Positions 33,649 to 42,194 of a stretch of 42,870 nucleotides of DNA are shown piece by piece. The notes below the pieces were generated by a model. The model ran no database searches, was not told the DNA's origin, and saw only the letters and a list, made by a program, of their open reading frames with translations. The DNA lies in contig DAWAJD010000019.1 in the NCBI GenBank assembly GCA_052289195.1, positions 1 to 42,870 on the forward strand. Reading direction: 5' to 3'. This stretch comes from UBA4644 sp900555855. Lineage in GTDB: Bacteria > Bacillota > Clostridia > Oscillospirales > Butyricicoccaceae. A program made the translations under genes and the position numbers. Positions within the stretch are counted from its first letter, which is position 1. The number at the start of each line of letters is the position of its first letter.

Positions 33649-35889
33649 TCAGCGCGTCCCGGTCCAGAGCTGCTGCAGCGCGTAATATGCGGCCTTCCGC
33701 CGCTCATGGTAGCTGGCCCGGTTGCCCCAGCCCTTCAGCGGCGCCTCGGCCAGAGCCGTGCGGCCTCCGCCCGCCCCGTCGGTAAGCCCCAGCCAGATGG
33801 CGTCGATGGAGATGGTCTCCACGCCGTAATGGACATAATAATCATCGTGGACGGCCATCCGGGAGGGGTCGGCAAAGTTCAGCAGCTGCCAGGGCAGCTT
33901 CAGCTCCACAGAATCCCCGGCGAAGATGAAATCCGCCAGCGAATTGAAGTCCGCCGCCCGGGGGTTTGCGTTGCCGTAGGTGAGCAGGCCGGTCTCATAG
34001 GTCTCCGCGCTGGCCTGCCAGTTGCCGGTGAGCAGCGGCGTGGCCGTCTGCAGCATGAGACGGATGTCCTTGAACACCGGCGAATCCGCGTCCGGCGGCT
34101 CCAGATAAGCGTCCCGGTCGTGGGTCTCGTGATAAAACATGGCCCGCAGCACCTCATAGCGCTCCTGCACCAGCAGCCGGCTGTTTTCCCTGCCGTCGAT
34201 GCACAGGAGAAAGTCCGCCGGCCGGTCAAAGGCGATGCCGCTGCTCTCGCACCAGGTGCTGCCGCTGTTGGGCGTCACATCAATGGGGACATACAGCCGC
34301 TTTTCCCCTTGGGAAAAGCCCTCCTCATAGAGCAGCAGATAGACAAAGCGCTCGTCATATTTCATCGACAGCGCCCGGCCGCCCTCGTCCAGAAGCTTGT
34401 CTTCCTCCGTCCATTCGGAAAGGTCGCCGTCCACATAGCAGACGCTCTCCTCCCTCCCGGGGTCGAAGGACAGCAGGCCGAAATACTGCTCGTTGGTCTG
34501 ATAATCGCTCCAGTAGGGCGTCCGCTGCAGGTCCACGGCGTGCATGGTGTTCCAGGTGCGCTTGAACCACTCGTCCTGCCAGGTAAACACACAGCCGCCG
34601 GCGCAGCCCGCCGTCATGATATCCTCCCAGCATTCCTCCAGCGCCTGCCCCTGCTCCTGCTCCGACATGTGGCCCTGGTTGCGGCGGGTGTTCTGGTCCC
34701 GCTGGGCCATGCCCCGGCCGGTGGAGACGCCAAACTCCGAGATGACCACCGGCATGGTATGATGCCGCCGCAGGGCGCGGAGATAGGCCAGATAGGTATT
34801 GACCCCGCCCTCCGGGCCATAATAATCCTCCTGCTCCAGAACCGCGCCGATGGGCGTGCCCGGGCCGGTCTCCACGCGGGAGAGGACGGCCTTGCCCTCC
34901 CAGACGGGGCTTCTTTCCCGCTCCGCCGGGTGCAGGATATAGTTGAGATAATCGGGGTAATAGGGATAAACATGATAGGAGGCGAACTGCCCGGAGACAA
35001 AGGCCGGCTCCGTGACGATATGCTCCACATCCACCTGGGCGCATTTCATGAAAAAGGTGGTGATATCCTCCGGATAAAGGAAGGGGTCGGTGGTGGGCCA
35101 GTTGGAAAAGGCCACCAGCCGCTGCTGCTTGTAGCGGCGGGTCTCGTAGGCGATGATCCGGTCGCCGGCCTGGGCCAGCATGGCTTCAAAGGCGGTGGCG
35201 TCGTCCGAGGCGGAAAGATAGGTCCCCCGGTAAGGCTCCAGGCGGGGATATTTATGGTCGGTGTAGGTGACGGTCACATCCTCCCATTCCACCCCCAAAA
35301 TATAGCCCAGCACCCAGCGGGAAACATCCCGCCGGTAAAAGCCGGAGCCGGTGCCCCGGCCCAGGGAGATGCGCTTGTTGCCGTGGATCACATCCACCAT
35401 GGTGCGCCCGTCCCGGACGAAGGCCTCCAGAAAATCCCGGTGGTAGGCGTCCCGGTGGGAGTTTTGCACATAGTCGTTGACCCACACGCCGTGGAGCAGC
35501 CAGAGCGGCTCCTCCCCCGCCGCCTCCCGGGCGGTGTTGTATTCGTAAAAGGCGTTGTAAAAATCGTCCTGCAGGGTGATATAGACCCGCACGGTGTTGG
35601 CGCCCATCTCCTGCATCTGGGAAAACCAGCGGAGATAGGTCTCCTTGTCGATGGCGTAGTCGGTGGCCCATTTGCCGGGGATGCCCACGCCCAGGTTCAC
35701 GCCCCGGACGGTAAACGGCTCCGGCCCCGCGCCCCGGTCCATATAGATCGCTTCCGCGTCGGTGGTCATAAAGGCCGTTGGCTCCCCCTCCCGGAAAAGC
35801 CCGAAGGAAAAGCCCAGCCGGAAGCGGAGCAGGTCGTAGCCCAGCAGCGCCAGCAGCAGGACGGAAAATACGATCATAAACTTTTTCAA
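33649..35889 (-). CDS. Membrane-anchored extracellular glycoside hydrolase, clan GH-A
   Basis: A 746-residue protein with an N-terminal membrane anchor (about residues 4-22). A TIM-barrel of the GH-A type follows: VRGVNLGVGIPG, MGANTVRVYI, WVLGYILGVEWED (candidate acid/base Glu near residue 200) and MPVVISEFGVS (nucleophile Glu near 395). From about 495 a beta-rich domain resembles CBM9-like modules (YVDGDLSEWTEED, MKYDERFVYLLLYEEG). It probably trims or releases the polymer made by the neighbouring synthase. The start is a TTG at 35889, with GGAGGG 8 nt upstream. Exact family and substrate unknown. Confidence 0.85.
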   Translation of the reverse strand: MKKFMIVFSVLLLALLGYDLLRFRLGFSFGLFREGEPTAFMTTDAEAIYMDRGAGPEPFTVRGVNLGVGIPGKWATDYAIDKETYLRWFSQMQEMGANTVRVYITLQDDFYNAFYEYNTAREAAGEEPLWLLHGVWVNDYVQNSHRDAYHRDFLEAFVRDGRTMVDVIHGNKRISLGRGTGSGFYRRDVSRWVLGYILGVEWEDVTVTYTDHKYPRLEPYRGTYLSASDDATAFEAMLAQAGDRIIAYETRRYKQQRLVAFSNWPTTDPFLYPEDITTFFMKCAQVDVEHIVTEPAFVSGQFASYHVYPYYPDYLNYILHPAERERSPVWEGKAVLSRVETGPGTPIGAVLEQEDYYGPEGGVNTYLAYLRALRRHHTMPVVISEFGVSTGRGMAQRDQNTRRNQGHMSEQEQGQALEECWEDIMTAGCAGGCVFTWQDEWFKRTWNTMHAVDLQRTPYWSDYQTNEQYFGLLSFDPGREESVCYVDGDLSEWTEEDKLLDEGGRALSMKYDERFVYLLLYEEGFSQGEKRLYVPIDVTPNSGSTWCESSGIAFDRPADFLLCIDGRENSRLLVQERYEVLRAMFYHETHDRDAYLEPPDADSPVFKDIRLMLQTATPLLTGNWQASAETYETGLLTYGNANPRAADFNSLADFIFAGDSVELKLPWQLLNFADPSRMAVHDDYYVHYGVETISIDAIWLGLTDGAGGGRTALAEAPLKGWGNRASYHERRKAAYYALQQLWTGTR

Positions 35890-35913
35890 GGCGTCCGCCC
35901 TCCCTTGCGCCGG

Positions 35914-37389
35914 TCAGTGGTTGAATTTCTTGTTTTTGGAGATGTGGCTGTATTGCCGCAGGATCTCGATGTTTTCGTCCATCCATTGGCCCCGCTCCCT
36001 GCAGAAGCGCTTCATCTGCTCCAGCGCCTCCCCGTGGCTGCGGGGGTTGCGCTCCTCCGGGGAGAGCATGCTTTTGTCCAGCGTGTAGCCCCAGACGGAG
36101 AAATTGCGCTCCACCGCCGGCCCCAGCCATTCCACCACCGCGTCCATATATTCGCACAGGGCCTCGTCGCTGAGGATGCCCTGCCGCAGCTCCCGGTAGC
36201 GGTGGATGACGGTCTCGATAAAATCCTCGTCCTTGCAGAGCATATAATACCAGACATTGTGCTGCAGCTCAAAGTGCTGCGGCTCGGTCACAGGCTGGCT
36301 GTAATTATCGCAGGCGGAGTTGAAATCCCAAATGCACATCCGGTATTTCCCCCGCACATCCCGGTAAATATAGGTGGAGAGCCAGCCGGCGTCGTAATTG
36401 CAGGTGAACTCGTTGAGGATAAAATAATCCGCAAAGGAGTCTCTGTCCGCCTTTTCCCACCAGGCATAGGGCTGGGTGTCGTAATCGTAGGAATAGAGGG
36501 TCTTTTCAAAGTCGGAAAAATCCTGGGCGATCCATTCCGCCCGCTCCGGCGTCAGCCGCTTCGTCCCGGGATAGACGATGTCCAGCTCCTGCAGATTGCG
36601 CAGCGCATATTGGGAAAAGCTCTCGATGTTTTTCACCGGGTTGCTGCTGCCCCGGTCCAGCCGCAGGGCATAGCTGGTCTCCGTGGCGCCGCGGTCCGGC
36701 TCCGTCAGCCGGAGCCGGGCGTTTTTGCTGCTGCCGACGGTCTCCGTCATCACATAAAGCCCCTGATATTCCCCGTTGAGCAGCACCTCGCAAAAGCGCA
36801 CATTGGGCGCATAGTCCATGATCTCCCCCGCCAGGTTATACCACATATAATTGCGGATCAGCGATTTGTCCAGATAAGGCCCGTGCAGCGCCCACTCGTC
36901 AAAGGCGTCCATGCCCAGCATGGCCACCCGCCGGGCGTCTTCCCCATCGTCCCGCAGGGTCTTGATCAGATAGCCCTTTTTGTCGAAATAGCGGGAGGAA
37001 TTGCCCCGGACGCGGATATCAATGACGCTTTCCAGCGTGGGCGCATCGCCGGGGTGGTTGTTGCCCGTCTGCCGGTCGACGACGCTCAGCCGCGCCCGCA
37101 GCAGCGCTTTGCCGTCGGCGGTGGTGGTAAAGCGGTCATCGCTGCGGCTGTCGGTGCTGTCTGCGATGGGGACGCCGGGAATGGCCGTTCCGTCGGTGTC
37201 GATGAGCACCAGCGGCAGATGGGAGCAGAGCGCCGCCCCGCCGTCATGTCCGGCGCAGGGCGCGGCTGCCGGGCGCTCCCGGTGCTGATGGTAGCGGGGG
37301 GCGTCGCCGGAAAAGCCCGTGGGCAGCCGAAACAGAGAAAGCAGCAGCAGCCCGGCACAGGCCGCCGCGGCCAGGCCCTTGTATTTCAT
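35914..37389 (-). CDS. CotH-family kinase-like protein
   Basis: A 491-residue exported protein with a signal or anchor segment (about residues 4-20), then a Cys- and His-bearing linker. The CotH core starts with IDIRVRGNSSRYFDKKGYLIKTL (about 123-145, with the nucleotide-binding Lys), goes on to CEVLLNGEYQGLYVMTE, LNEFTCNYDAG and the metal-site motif YRMCIWDFNSACDN (about 345-357). CotH of Bacillus is an atypical secreted protein kinase in the spore coat; homologues occur near surface-polymer genes. Target here unknown. 28 nt after the DUF4956 gene, with GAGGGGG before the ATG. Confidence 0.9.
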   Translation of the reverse strand: MKYKGLAAAACAGLLLLSLFRLPTGFSGDAPRYHQHRERPAAAPCAGHDGGAALCSHLPLVLIDTDGTAIPGVPIADSTDSRSDDRFTTTADGKALLRARLSVVDRQTGNNHPGDAPTLESVIDIRVRGNSSRYFDKKGYLIKTLRDDGEDARRVAMLGMDAFDEWALHGPYLDKSLIRNYMWYNLAGEIMDYAPNVRFCEVLLNGEYQGLYVMTETVGSSKNARLRLTEPDRGATETSYALRLDRGSSNPVKNIESFSQYALRNLQELDIVYPGTKRLTPERAEWIAQDFSDFEKTLYSYDYDTQPYAWWEKADRDSFADYFILNEFTCNYDAGWLSTYIYRDVRGKYRMCIWDFNSACDNYSQPVTEPQHFELQHNVWYYMLCKDEDFIETVIHRYRELRQGILSDEALCEYMDAVVEWLGPAVERNFSVWGYTLDKSMLSPEERNPRSHGEALEQMKRFCRERGQWMDENIEILRQYSHISKNKKFNH

Positions 37390-37417
37390 GCATCTCGCCC
37401 CCTCTCCCGCGCTGGCT

Positions 37418-38095
37418 TCAGTTGGAGACCTCGTCGTTCTGGGTCACCAGGTTCACATATTCGATCTCGCCCAGAGCATACAGGCTGTCCGGAATGTCCG
37501 GCGTGAGCCGCTCCGCCCGGCGCAAAAGCCGCTGCGTCAGCTCATAGATCAGCTCCACGCTTTCCTCCGTGGTGTTCTCCACCCGGAGGATGGCCTTTGC
37601 CCGGAACAGCTGGTAGACCTGCCCCTTGACGGCCTGCTGCCGGCCCCGGCCGGCGCGGACGATGAGCAGGATGCGGCTGTCGCTCTTGATGCAGCCCAAA
37701 AGCAGGATCACCGCAAAGGTCACGGCGGAGCCGATGCAGGCCACGGGATAATCGCCCACGCCGCAGCAGATGCCCACGATGATGGCCCAGAAGATATAGA
37801 CCGTATCCCGGGAATCCTTGATGGCCGTCCGGAAGCGGACGATGGACAGGGCGCCCACCATACCGAGGGAAAGGGCGATGTTGTTGCCGATGACGGTCAT
37901 GACCGTCCCGGTAAGCACCGTCAAAATCACCAGCGAGGCGTTGAACTTGCGGCTGTAGATGGTGCCCCGGTGGGAGATGGCATAGGAAAGGAAGATGAAA
38001 AAGCCCAGCAGCGCCGAAATGCTGATGTTCAGCAGGATGTCCTGCCAGGCCATGTCCCGCGGGGAAGTGAAAAGCTCCAGGATCTGTTGTTTCAT
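37418..38095 (-). CDS. DUF4956 family membrane protein
   Basis: A 225-residue protein with about three to four membrane segments in the first 130 residues (ILLNISISALLGFFIFLSYAIS, LVILTVLTGTVMTVIGNNIALSLGMVGALSIVRFRTAIKD, FWAIIVGICCGVGDYPVACIGSAV) and a soluble C-terminal domain. SIVRFRTAIKDSRDTVYIFWAI is the recognisable core of DUF4956. Function not established; the family often occurs next to VTC-domain and CotH proteins, as here. AGGAGG lies 9 nt before the ATG. 16 nt after the VTC gene. Confidence 0.88.
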   Translation of the reverse strand: MKQQILELFTSPRDMAWQDILLNISISALLGFFIFLSYAISHRGTIYSRKFNASLVILTVLTGTVMTVIGNNIALSLGMVGALSIVRFRTAIKDSRDTVYIFWAIIVGICCGVGDYPVACIGSAVTFAVILLLGCIKSDSRILLIVRAGRGRQQAVKGQVYQLFRAKAILRVENTTEESVELIYELTQRLLRRAERLTPDIPDSLYALGEIEYVNLVTQNDEVSN

Positions 38096-38111
38096 GGCGT
38101 CGTTCCTCCTA

Positions 38112-38807
38112 TTATAGTCTGGTCAGGCAGCTCTGCTGCCGCGCCAGGGCATATTTGCTGACGGAAAGCTCGCTTTTGTCCACGCTGTTGATCAGCTGCC
38201 GGAGATAGCTCAGCAGAAAGCCGTTGAACTTGACCTCCAGCACCACGCAGTAAGGGTCCAGCACGGGGTTCATGTTCAGCCGGGGAGAAAACAGGTCGAA
38301 GCAGCTCTCCGTGGCCTCGACCCGGCTGTCAAAGGTGATGCGGATCTTGTTTTCCTTTGCGATAAAGGCCCGGCGGCGGTATTCCACCACGGTCCGGGGC
38401 CGGTAGCAGTGGCAGTGCAGCATGCCGTAGCATTCGGCGGCAAAGGGCTCCGCATAGCGCAGCAGCGGCCCATAGTCGCCCCGGGCCAGCCGGAGCGCGT
38501 CCTCCCGCGTCACCCGCAGAGAGCGCTTGAGCTGGTTCGGCCCCTGCTTCTGCTTCATCTCCAGCATGGCGAAGTCCGCCCCGGGGTCGTAGCACCGCAG
38601 CCGCAGCTTGCGCCGCAGCTCTATCCCCGCGGCCTTTTCCCAAAAATCCCGGTCGTCAAAGCTGTCGAAATACAGCGACCGGATCCGGTAGCCCAGCGCG
38701 CCGTTGTGGGGATCCGGCAGCATGATCTGCTCCAGCCGATGGCCCACGGCCAACGCCTCCGCCTGAGAAAGCAAAAACTTCTTTTCCTCCCGAAAGACCC
38801 GGTTCAT
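38112..38807 (-). CDS. VTC-domain (polyphosphate polymerase-like) protein
   Basis: A 231-residue soluble protein with the VTC/CYTH-like tunnel fold: RVFREEKKFLLS at the start (E-x-K), then YRIRSLYFDSFDDRDFWEK, RRKLRLRCYDP, MLEMKQKQ and TVVEYRRRAFI, rich in Lys and Arg that line the tunnel. In yeast Vtc4 this domain makes polyphosphate; in bacteria next to DUF4956 and CotH its product is unknown. I start at ATG 38807 because GAGGTG lies 6 nt before it; a start 24 nt upstream would occupy that site. First gene after the c-di-GMP riboswitch. Confidence 0.88.
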   Translation of the reverse strand: MNRVFREEKKFLLSQAEALAVGHRLEQIMLPDPHNGALGYRIRSLYFDSFDDRDFWEKAAGIELRRKLRLRCYDPGADFAMLEMKQKQGPNQLKRSLRVTREDALRLARGDYGPLLRYAEPFAAECYGMLHCHCYRPRTVVEYRRRAFIAKENKIRITFDSRVEATESCFDLFSPRLNMNPVLDPYCVVLEVKFNGFLLSYLRQLINSVDKSELSVSKYALARQQSCLTRL

Positions 38808-38843
38808 GCCGCACCTCTTTTCTCTGCGCAAATAAAAGTAAAC

Positions 38844-38873
38844 AAAAAAGCCGCGCCCCTTTCAGAGTGCGGC
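38844..38873 (-). terminator. Riboswitch expression platform: intrinsic terminator
   Basis: On the minus strand GCCGC (38872-38868) pairs with GCGGC (38854-38850); inside, CUCU pairs with GGGG around a GAAA loop; six Ts follow (38849-38844). The left arm shares GCC with the 3' end of the aptamer, so the two cannot form at once. It lies 37 nt before the first gene. Confidence 0.85.
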
Positions 38874-38953
38874 CAGTCGATCCTACGGAGCATTTCCGCG
38901 TAGACACTTAGCTTTGCGTCCCCGCCTTTCGACGGGTTTGCCTTTTACCTTCT
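38871..38953 (-). ncRNA. Cyclic-di-GMP-I (GEMM-I) riboswitch aptamer
   Basis: The transcript contains the class I hallmarks in order: GGCAAACC, a P2 hairpin CCCGTC-GAAA-GGCGGG with GAAA tetraloop, GGGACGCAAAGC, then a P3 arm closed by GTCTACG and CGTAGGA (tetraloop receptor side), ending in GCC that can pair back with GGC to form P1. The base corresponding to position 20 of the Vibrio Vc2 aptamer is G (38942), the type that prefers c-di-GMP over cGAMP. Ligand binding should hold P1 and block the overlapping terminator, so this is predicted to be an ON switch for the whole operon. Confidence 0.93.
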
Positions 38954-38959
38954 GCAAAG

Positions 38960-38988
38960 AATATACACTGTTTTCGACAAAAAGTAAA
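38960..38988 (-). promoter_or_regulatory. Predicted promoter of the riboswitch operon
   Basis: On the minus strand TTTACT (38988-38983) and TATATT (38965-38960) are 17 nt apart. The start near 38953 falls exactly at the beginning of the aptamer. Confidence 0.7.
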
Positions 38989-39039
38989 GCATTTCCGCAA
39001 AATTCCCCCCGCCGATGCGTTTCCGCCGCGCCTGCGAAT

Positions 39040-39069
39040 TTGACAATCTTGCCCACTCCATTATATAAT
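39040..39069 (+). promoter_or_regulatory. Predicted promoter of the large secreted-protein gene
   Basis: TTGACA (39040-39045) and TATAAT (39064-39069), both perfect, with an 18-nt spacer; a second TATAAT-like box follows a few bases later. The leader of about 85 nt has small GC hairpins but no riboswitch that I recognise. It diverges from the riboswitch promoter about 50 bp away. Confidence 0.75.
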
Positions 39070-39160
39070 ATTATATAATTGTCTTGCGTATGTTTCAGAA
39101 CGCGGCCGCTTACCCCCTTGGGGCGGCGCCGCCAAACAAACAAAAACGGGAGGGATCTGC

Positions 39161-42124
39161 ATGATGAAAAAAACCTTATGTCTGCTGCTGGCGCTGGCCC
39201 TGTGCCTGCCGCTGCTGCCCGCGTCAGCCCTGGCGGCGGACGGCACGGCGGGCGAAGACCGGCAGCTCTATTTCTGCTGGGACGGCAACGAAGCCGACCC
39301 GCTGACGGAGCTGCGCTTTGAGCCGCGTGAGTCCATCAGCGGCTTTTTCCGCATTCCTTTAGCTGACGGGACTTTCCAGCGGATTGATCACAAAGAGGTC
39401 AATATTGTCTTTGTTCCAGACGAAGGCACAGCCACCGACGCAATCAGCTTTTCTTGGGATGCAGAGGAAGAGGAGTGGCCATCTTCTGTCTGGTTCGAGA
39501 CATTCGGCGCGGGCCGGCTGGTCTATACGGATGAAACCGGCGTGCGCTACAGCATGGCGGCCGCCTGCGTCCTGCCCTCCGAGGGCTTTTCCACCGCCGC
39601 GACGCTGACGGAGGAGACCTATCTGGAGCACGCTGCCTATTGCCCTCTAAATCAACCGTTTTATTTCGTCTTTACCGAAAATATTCAGGTCACAGAGGTT
39701 TCTGCGGCAGTCGTCAGGGGCAGCACCGCGACGGTAACTGCCGAGGTGTTGTCTGATCATCCCAATGTCTGCAGCTTTGTGATTACCAATGCCGTTTTTT
39801 CCGACCAATATGTCGACGGTTGTCTCATGCTGGACGCATCTTTCCTGCTGGCGGACAGATCTACTCGGCATACCAGCTTCCTTTTTTCGGATCCCGCGCC
39901 CCGCTTCGGCTTCCGGCTTTATCAGCGGAGCGGGAGCTTTTCCGAAAACCTTTTCCGCTCTGTGGAGACCGACGCGGGCTACCGCAACCGGCTGGGCTTT
40001 TTCCTGAGCAGCGGCGATGAATCTGTCCTGCTGGACCTTGCCTCCGTGACCTTCCTTCCGGCGGAGGGCACCGCGCAGGATGCCCTGCAGGCCACCAAGC
40101 TTGCGAACGGCATCTGGCAGCTGGATTCCGTCCTCCCCGGCCAAGGCACGCTGCAATGCACCGCGCAGGACGACACCGTTTACACCCTGCCGGTGGACAT
40201 TGCCCTGCCCCCCGCGGGCTTCTTCTCGGAGCGGCGCATGGCAACCGAGACCTATCTCCCCTCCTATGACTTTGACGAAGAAGCCGCCGAGGAGCATGTG
40301 GTCTGGTTCATGACGAAAAACGGCTTTTCTGCAGGCGATATCACCAACTGGGCCGGCCGTGACCGGCTGGATGCGCCGGTCACCCTGAAAGCGTATCTTC
40401 AGGTAGAGACCGTGGCCCGGGAGGATGACAGCGAACTCTTTGATATCAAGCTCACCATTCAAGCGATCCCCGGCTGCCGCCTGACGGTCTGGCCGGAGCG
40501 CTCTGATGGCGGACATATGTCAAGCGAAGAGCTCGAGATCCTCAACACCAAAAAGCTGGAACGCTTGACCCCGCTGGACGCGCCCACCGACCTTGCCTGG
40601 GCCGGCGACTACCCCGGCGATATCCGCTGCAAGTCCGGCGCGCTCTTTCAGGATCATCTGCTCTGGACTCTCTATCAGGTGGGCAACCCCACGCCGCTGG
40701 CGCGTCGTGAAACGGCCTACAGCGGCCGCTATGACCCGGACAGCTGGCGCGTTGACGATCTTTTTTGGCGCAGCTATCGCGACTATCCCGACCGGGAAAG
40801 CGGAGATTATTACTTCACCGTGCAGGCCGTGGGCGATGAGGAGCAGTATAAGGACAGCCCGGTGGCGACCTCCCCGATCTGGCACTATGAACGCCCCGAA
40901 GCGGCGCTGGCCGCGCCCACCGGCCTCCATTGGGAGGGGCAGACCGCCTGCTGGAGCGATGAAATCAACCGCGCCGACGATCTTTACGGCTATGAGATCC
41001 AGTTCCGCTGCGTGGCTCCGGAAACAGAGGCCGAGACCGGCACCAAATATACGCTTACGATGGATGAGCTGTCCTCCGACGGGCTGAAGCACACGCTGCA
41101 GGATTGGGTAAAGGATCTCCTTGGCAGCGGAACCTGCCAGTTCCGGCTCCGGGCCGTGAGCGGCGACATCACCCGCTTCCGCCACAGCCAGTGGTCGGCG
41201 TTTAGTGCGGAGAGCACCCAGCTGACCGCGCCCTCCACGGTGGCGGATGCGCTGGATCAGCTGCTGACGGACTACACGCCCAGCGAAGGTGCGAAGCTGA
41301 CAGAGAAACAAACCACCGCGCTGAAGTCCGCCGTTGCGGAAAAGAAGGATGCGCTGGCAAGCACCCTCTGCACCGGCGGCGGCGGCTCCACTAAAGTGGC
41401 CGACAAGCTGCAGGCGCTGGAAGCGCTGGTGGGCGGGCCTGCGACTGTTACCGTGACGGGCGATGCACCGAAGGAGATCAAAGACGCGCAGAACGGCGTC
41501 TCCATCGTGGGCGCAAGCCTGAACGGGGCCGCCGGAAGCGCCGTCTCGCTGAAGATCGACAGGGCCGAAGCAGTCAGCGTGGAAGCTCCCAACAACCCCG
41601 CCCAGTACCACAACACCATCCCCTTCTCCATGACGCTGGAGGGCGTAAACGCGCAAGAGCAGCACCAGTCGCTGGCCGTCCCCGTGCTGATCACCCTGCC
41701 CCTGCCGAACAATATCAACCCCAGCTTCCTGGTGCTGCTGCACAAGATCGACGGCAACTGGCAGGAGATCTTCCCCTATCAGGTCTTTTTCGACGAGGCG
41801 CTGAGGCAGAACTGCGTCCGCTTCACCGTCTCCAGCTTCAGCAATTTTGCCTTTGCCCAGCAGCTGTTCTGCGGCATTGAAGGCATGGATCCTGTGGACG
41901 GTCAGCTCACCGTCTGCGCCACCGCCGATGTCAAAAGGGTCGTGGCGGCGGTCTATGACGGCAGCGGCAAGCAGCTGGGCTGCGCCGCGGCAGACGCCGC
42001 CCAAAAGGGCGGAACGCTGACGCTGAACCTTCCCGCCCTGAAGACCGGCGTGACCGTCCGCGTCTTCTTCCTGAAGGAAAACGGTCAGCCCGCCTGCCCC
42101 GCCGCGCAAACGATCATCCACTGA
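39161..42124 (+). CDS. Large secreted protein with a duplicated N-terminal unit
   Basis: A 987-residue exported protein. The signal peptide ends near ALA-ADG (about residue 26). Residues ~35-245 and ~250-450 are two diverged copies of one unit, sharing F-x-P-x-EGTA-x-DA (84-94 and 298-308), a G-x-G-x-L turn, and LPxxGF...ETYL (138-155 and 349-366). Residues ~470-690 look like two fibronectin III-type beta modules (APTDLAWAGDYPG, APTGLHWEGQTACW). A helical segment (about 695-760) and a beta-rich tail follow. No cell-wall sorting signal or membrane anchor is seen. GGGAGG lies 6 nt before the ATG. I do not recognise the family; function unknown. Confidence 0.85.
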   Translation: MMKKTLCLLLALALCLPLLPASALAADGTAGEDRQLYFCWDGNEADPLTELRFEPRESISGFFRIPLADGTFQRIDHKEVNIVFVPDEGTATDAISFSWDAEEEEWPSSVWFETFGAGRLVYTDETGVRYSMAAACVLPSEGFSTAATLTEETYLEHAAYCPLNQPFYFVFTENIQVTEVSAAVVRGSTATVTAEVLSDHPNVCSFVITNAVFSDQYVDGCLMLDASFLLADRSTRHTSFLFSDPAPRFGFRLYQRSGSFSENLFRSVETDAGYRNRLGFFLSSGDESVLLDLASVTFLPAEGTAQDALQATKLANGIWQLDSVLPGQGTLQCTAQDDTVYTLPVDIALPPAGFFSERRMATETYLPSYDFDEEAAEEHVVWFMTKNGFSAGDITNWAGRDRLDAPVTLKAYLQVETVAREDDSELFDIKLTIQAIPGCRLTVWPERSDGGHMSSEELEILNTKKLERLTPLDAPTDLAWAGDYPGDIRCKSGALFQDHLLWTLYQVGNPTPLARRETAYSGRYDPDSWRVDDLFWRSYRDYPDRESGDYYFTVQAVGDEEQYKDSPVATSPIWHYERPEAALAAPTGLHWEGQTACWSDEINRADDLYGYEIQFRCVAPETEAETGTKYTLTMDELSSDGLKHTLQDWVKDLLGSGTCQFRLRAVSGDITRFRHSQWSAFSAESTQLTAPSTVADALDQLLTDYTPSEGAKLTEKQTTALKSAVAEKKDALASTLCTGGGGSTKVADKLQALEALVGGPATVTVTGDAPKEIKDAQNGVSIVGASLNGAAGSAVSLKIDRAEAVSVEAPNNPAQYHNTIPFSMTLEGVNAQEQHQSLAVPVLITLPLPNNINPSFLVLLHKIDGNWQEIFPYQVFFDEALRQNCVRFTVSSFSNFAFAQQLFCGIEGMDPVDGQLTVCATADVKRVVAAVYDGSGKQLGCAAADAAQKGGTLTLNLPALKTGVTVRVFFLKENGQPACPAAQTIIH

Positions 42125-42140
42125 AGCCGAACAGGCACAA

Positions 42141-42168
42141 AGGCATCCCTCCGGGGATGCCTTTTTTT
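42141..42168 (+). terminator. Intrinsic terminator after the secreted-protein gene
   Basis: Stem AGGCATCCC/GGGATGCCT (42141-42149/42154-42162), loop of four, seven Ts. Confidence 0.9.
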
Positions 42169-42194
42169 GCAAGCCGGAAACCCCGCCGCTTTTC

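Noticed and set aside
38821..38960. Possible cGAMP-type (A20) variant of the riboswitch
   Set aside because: The base at the equivalent of position 20 is G, which favours c-di-GMP; tests could still overturn this.
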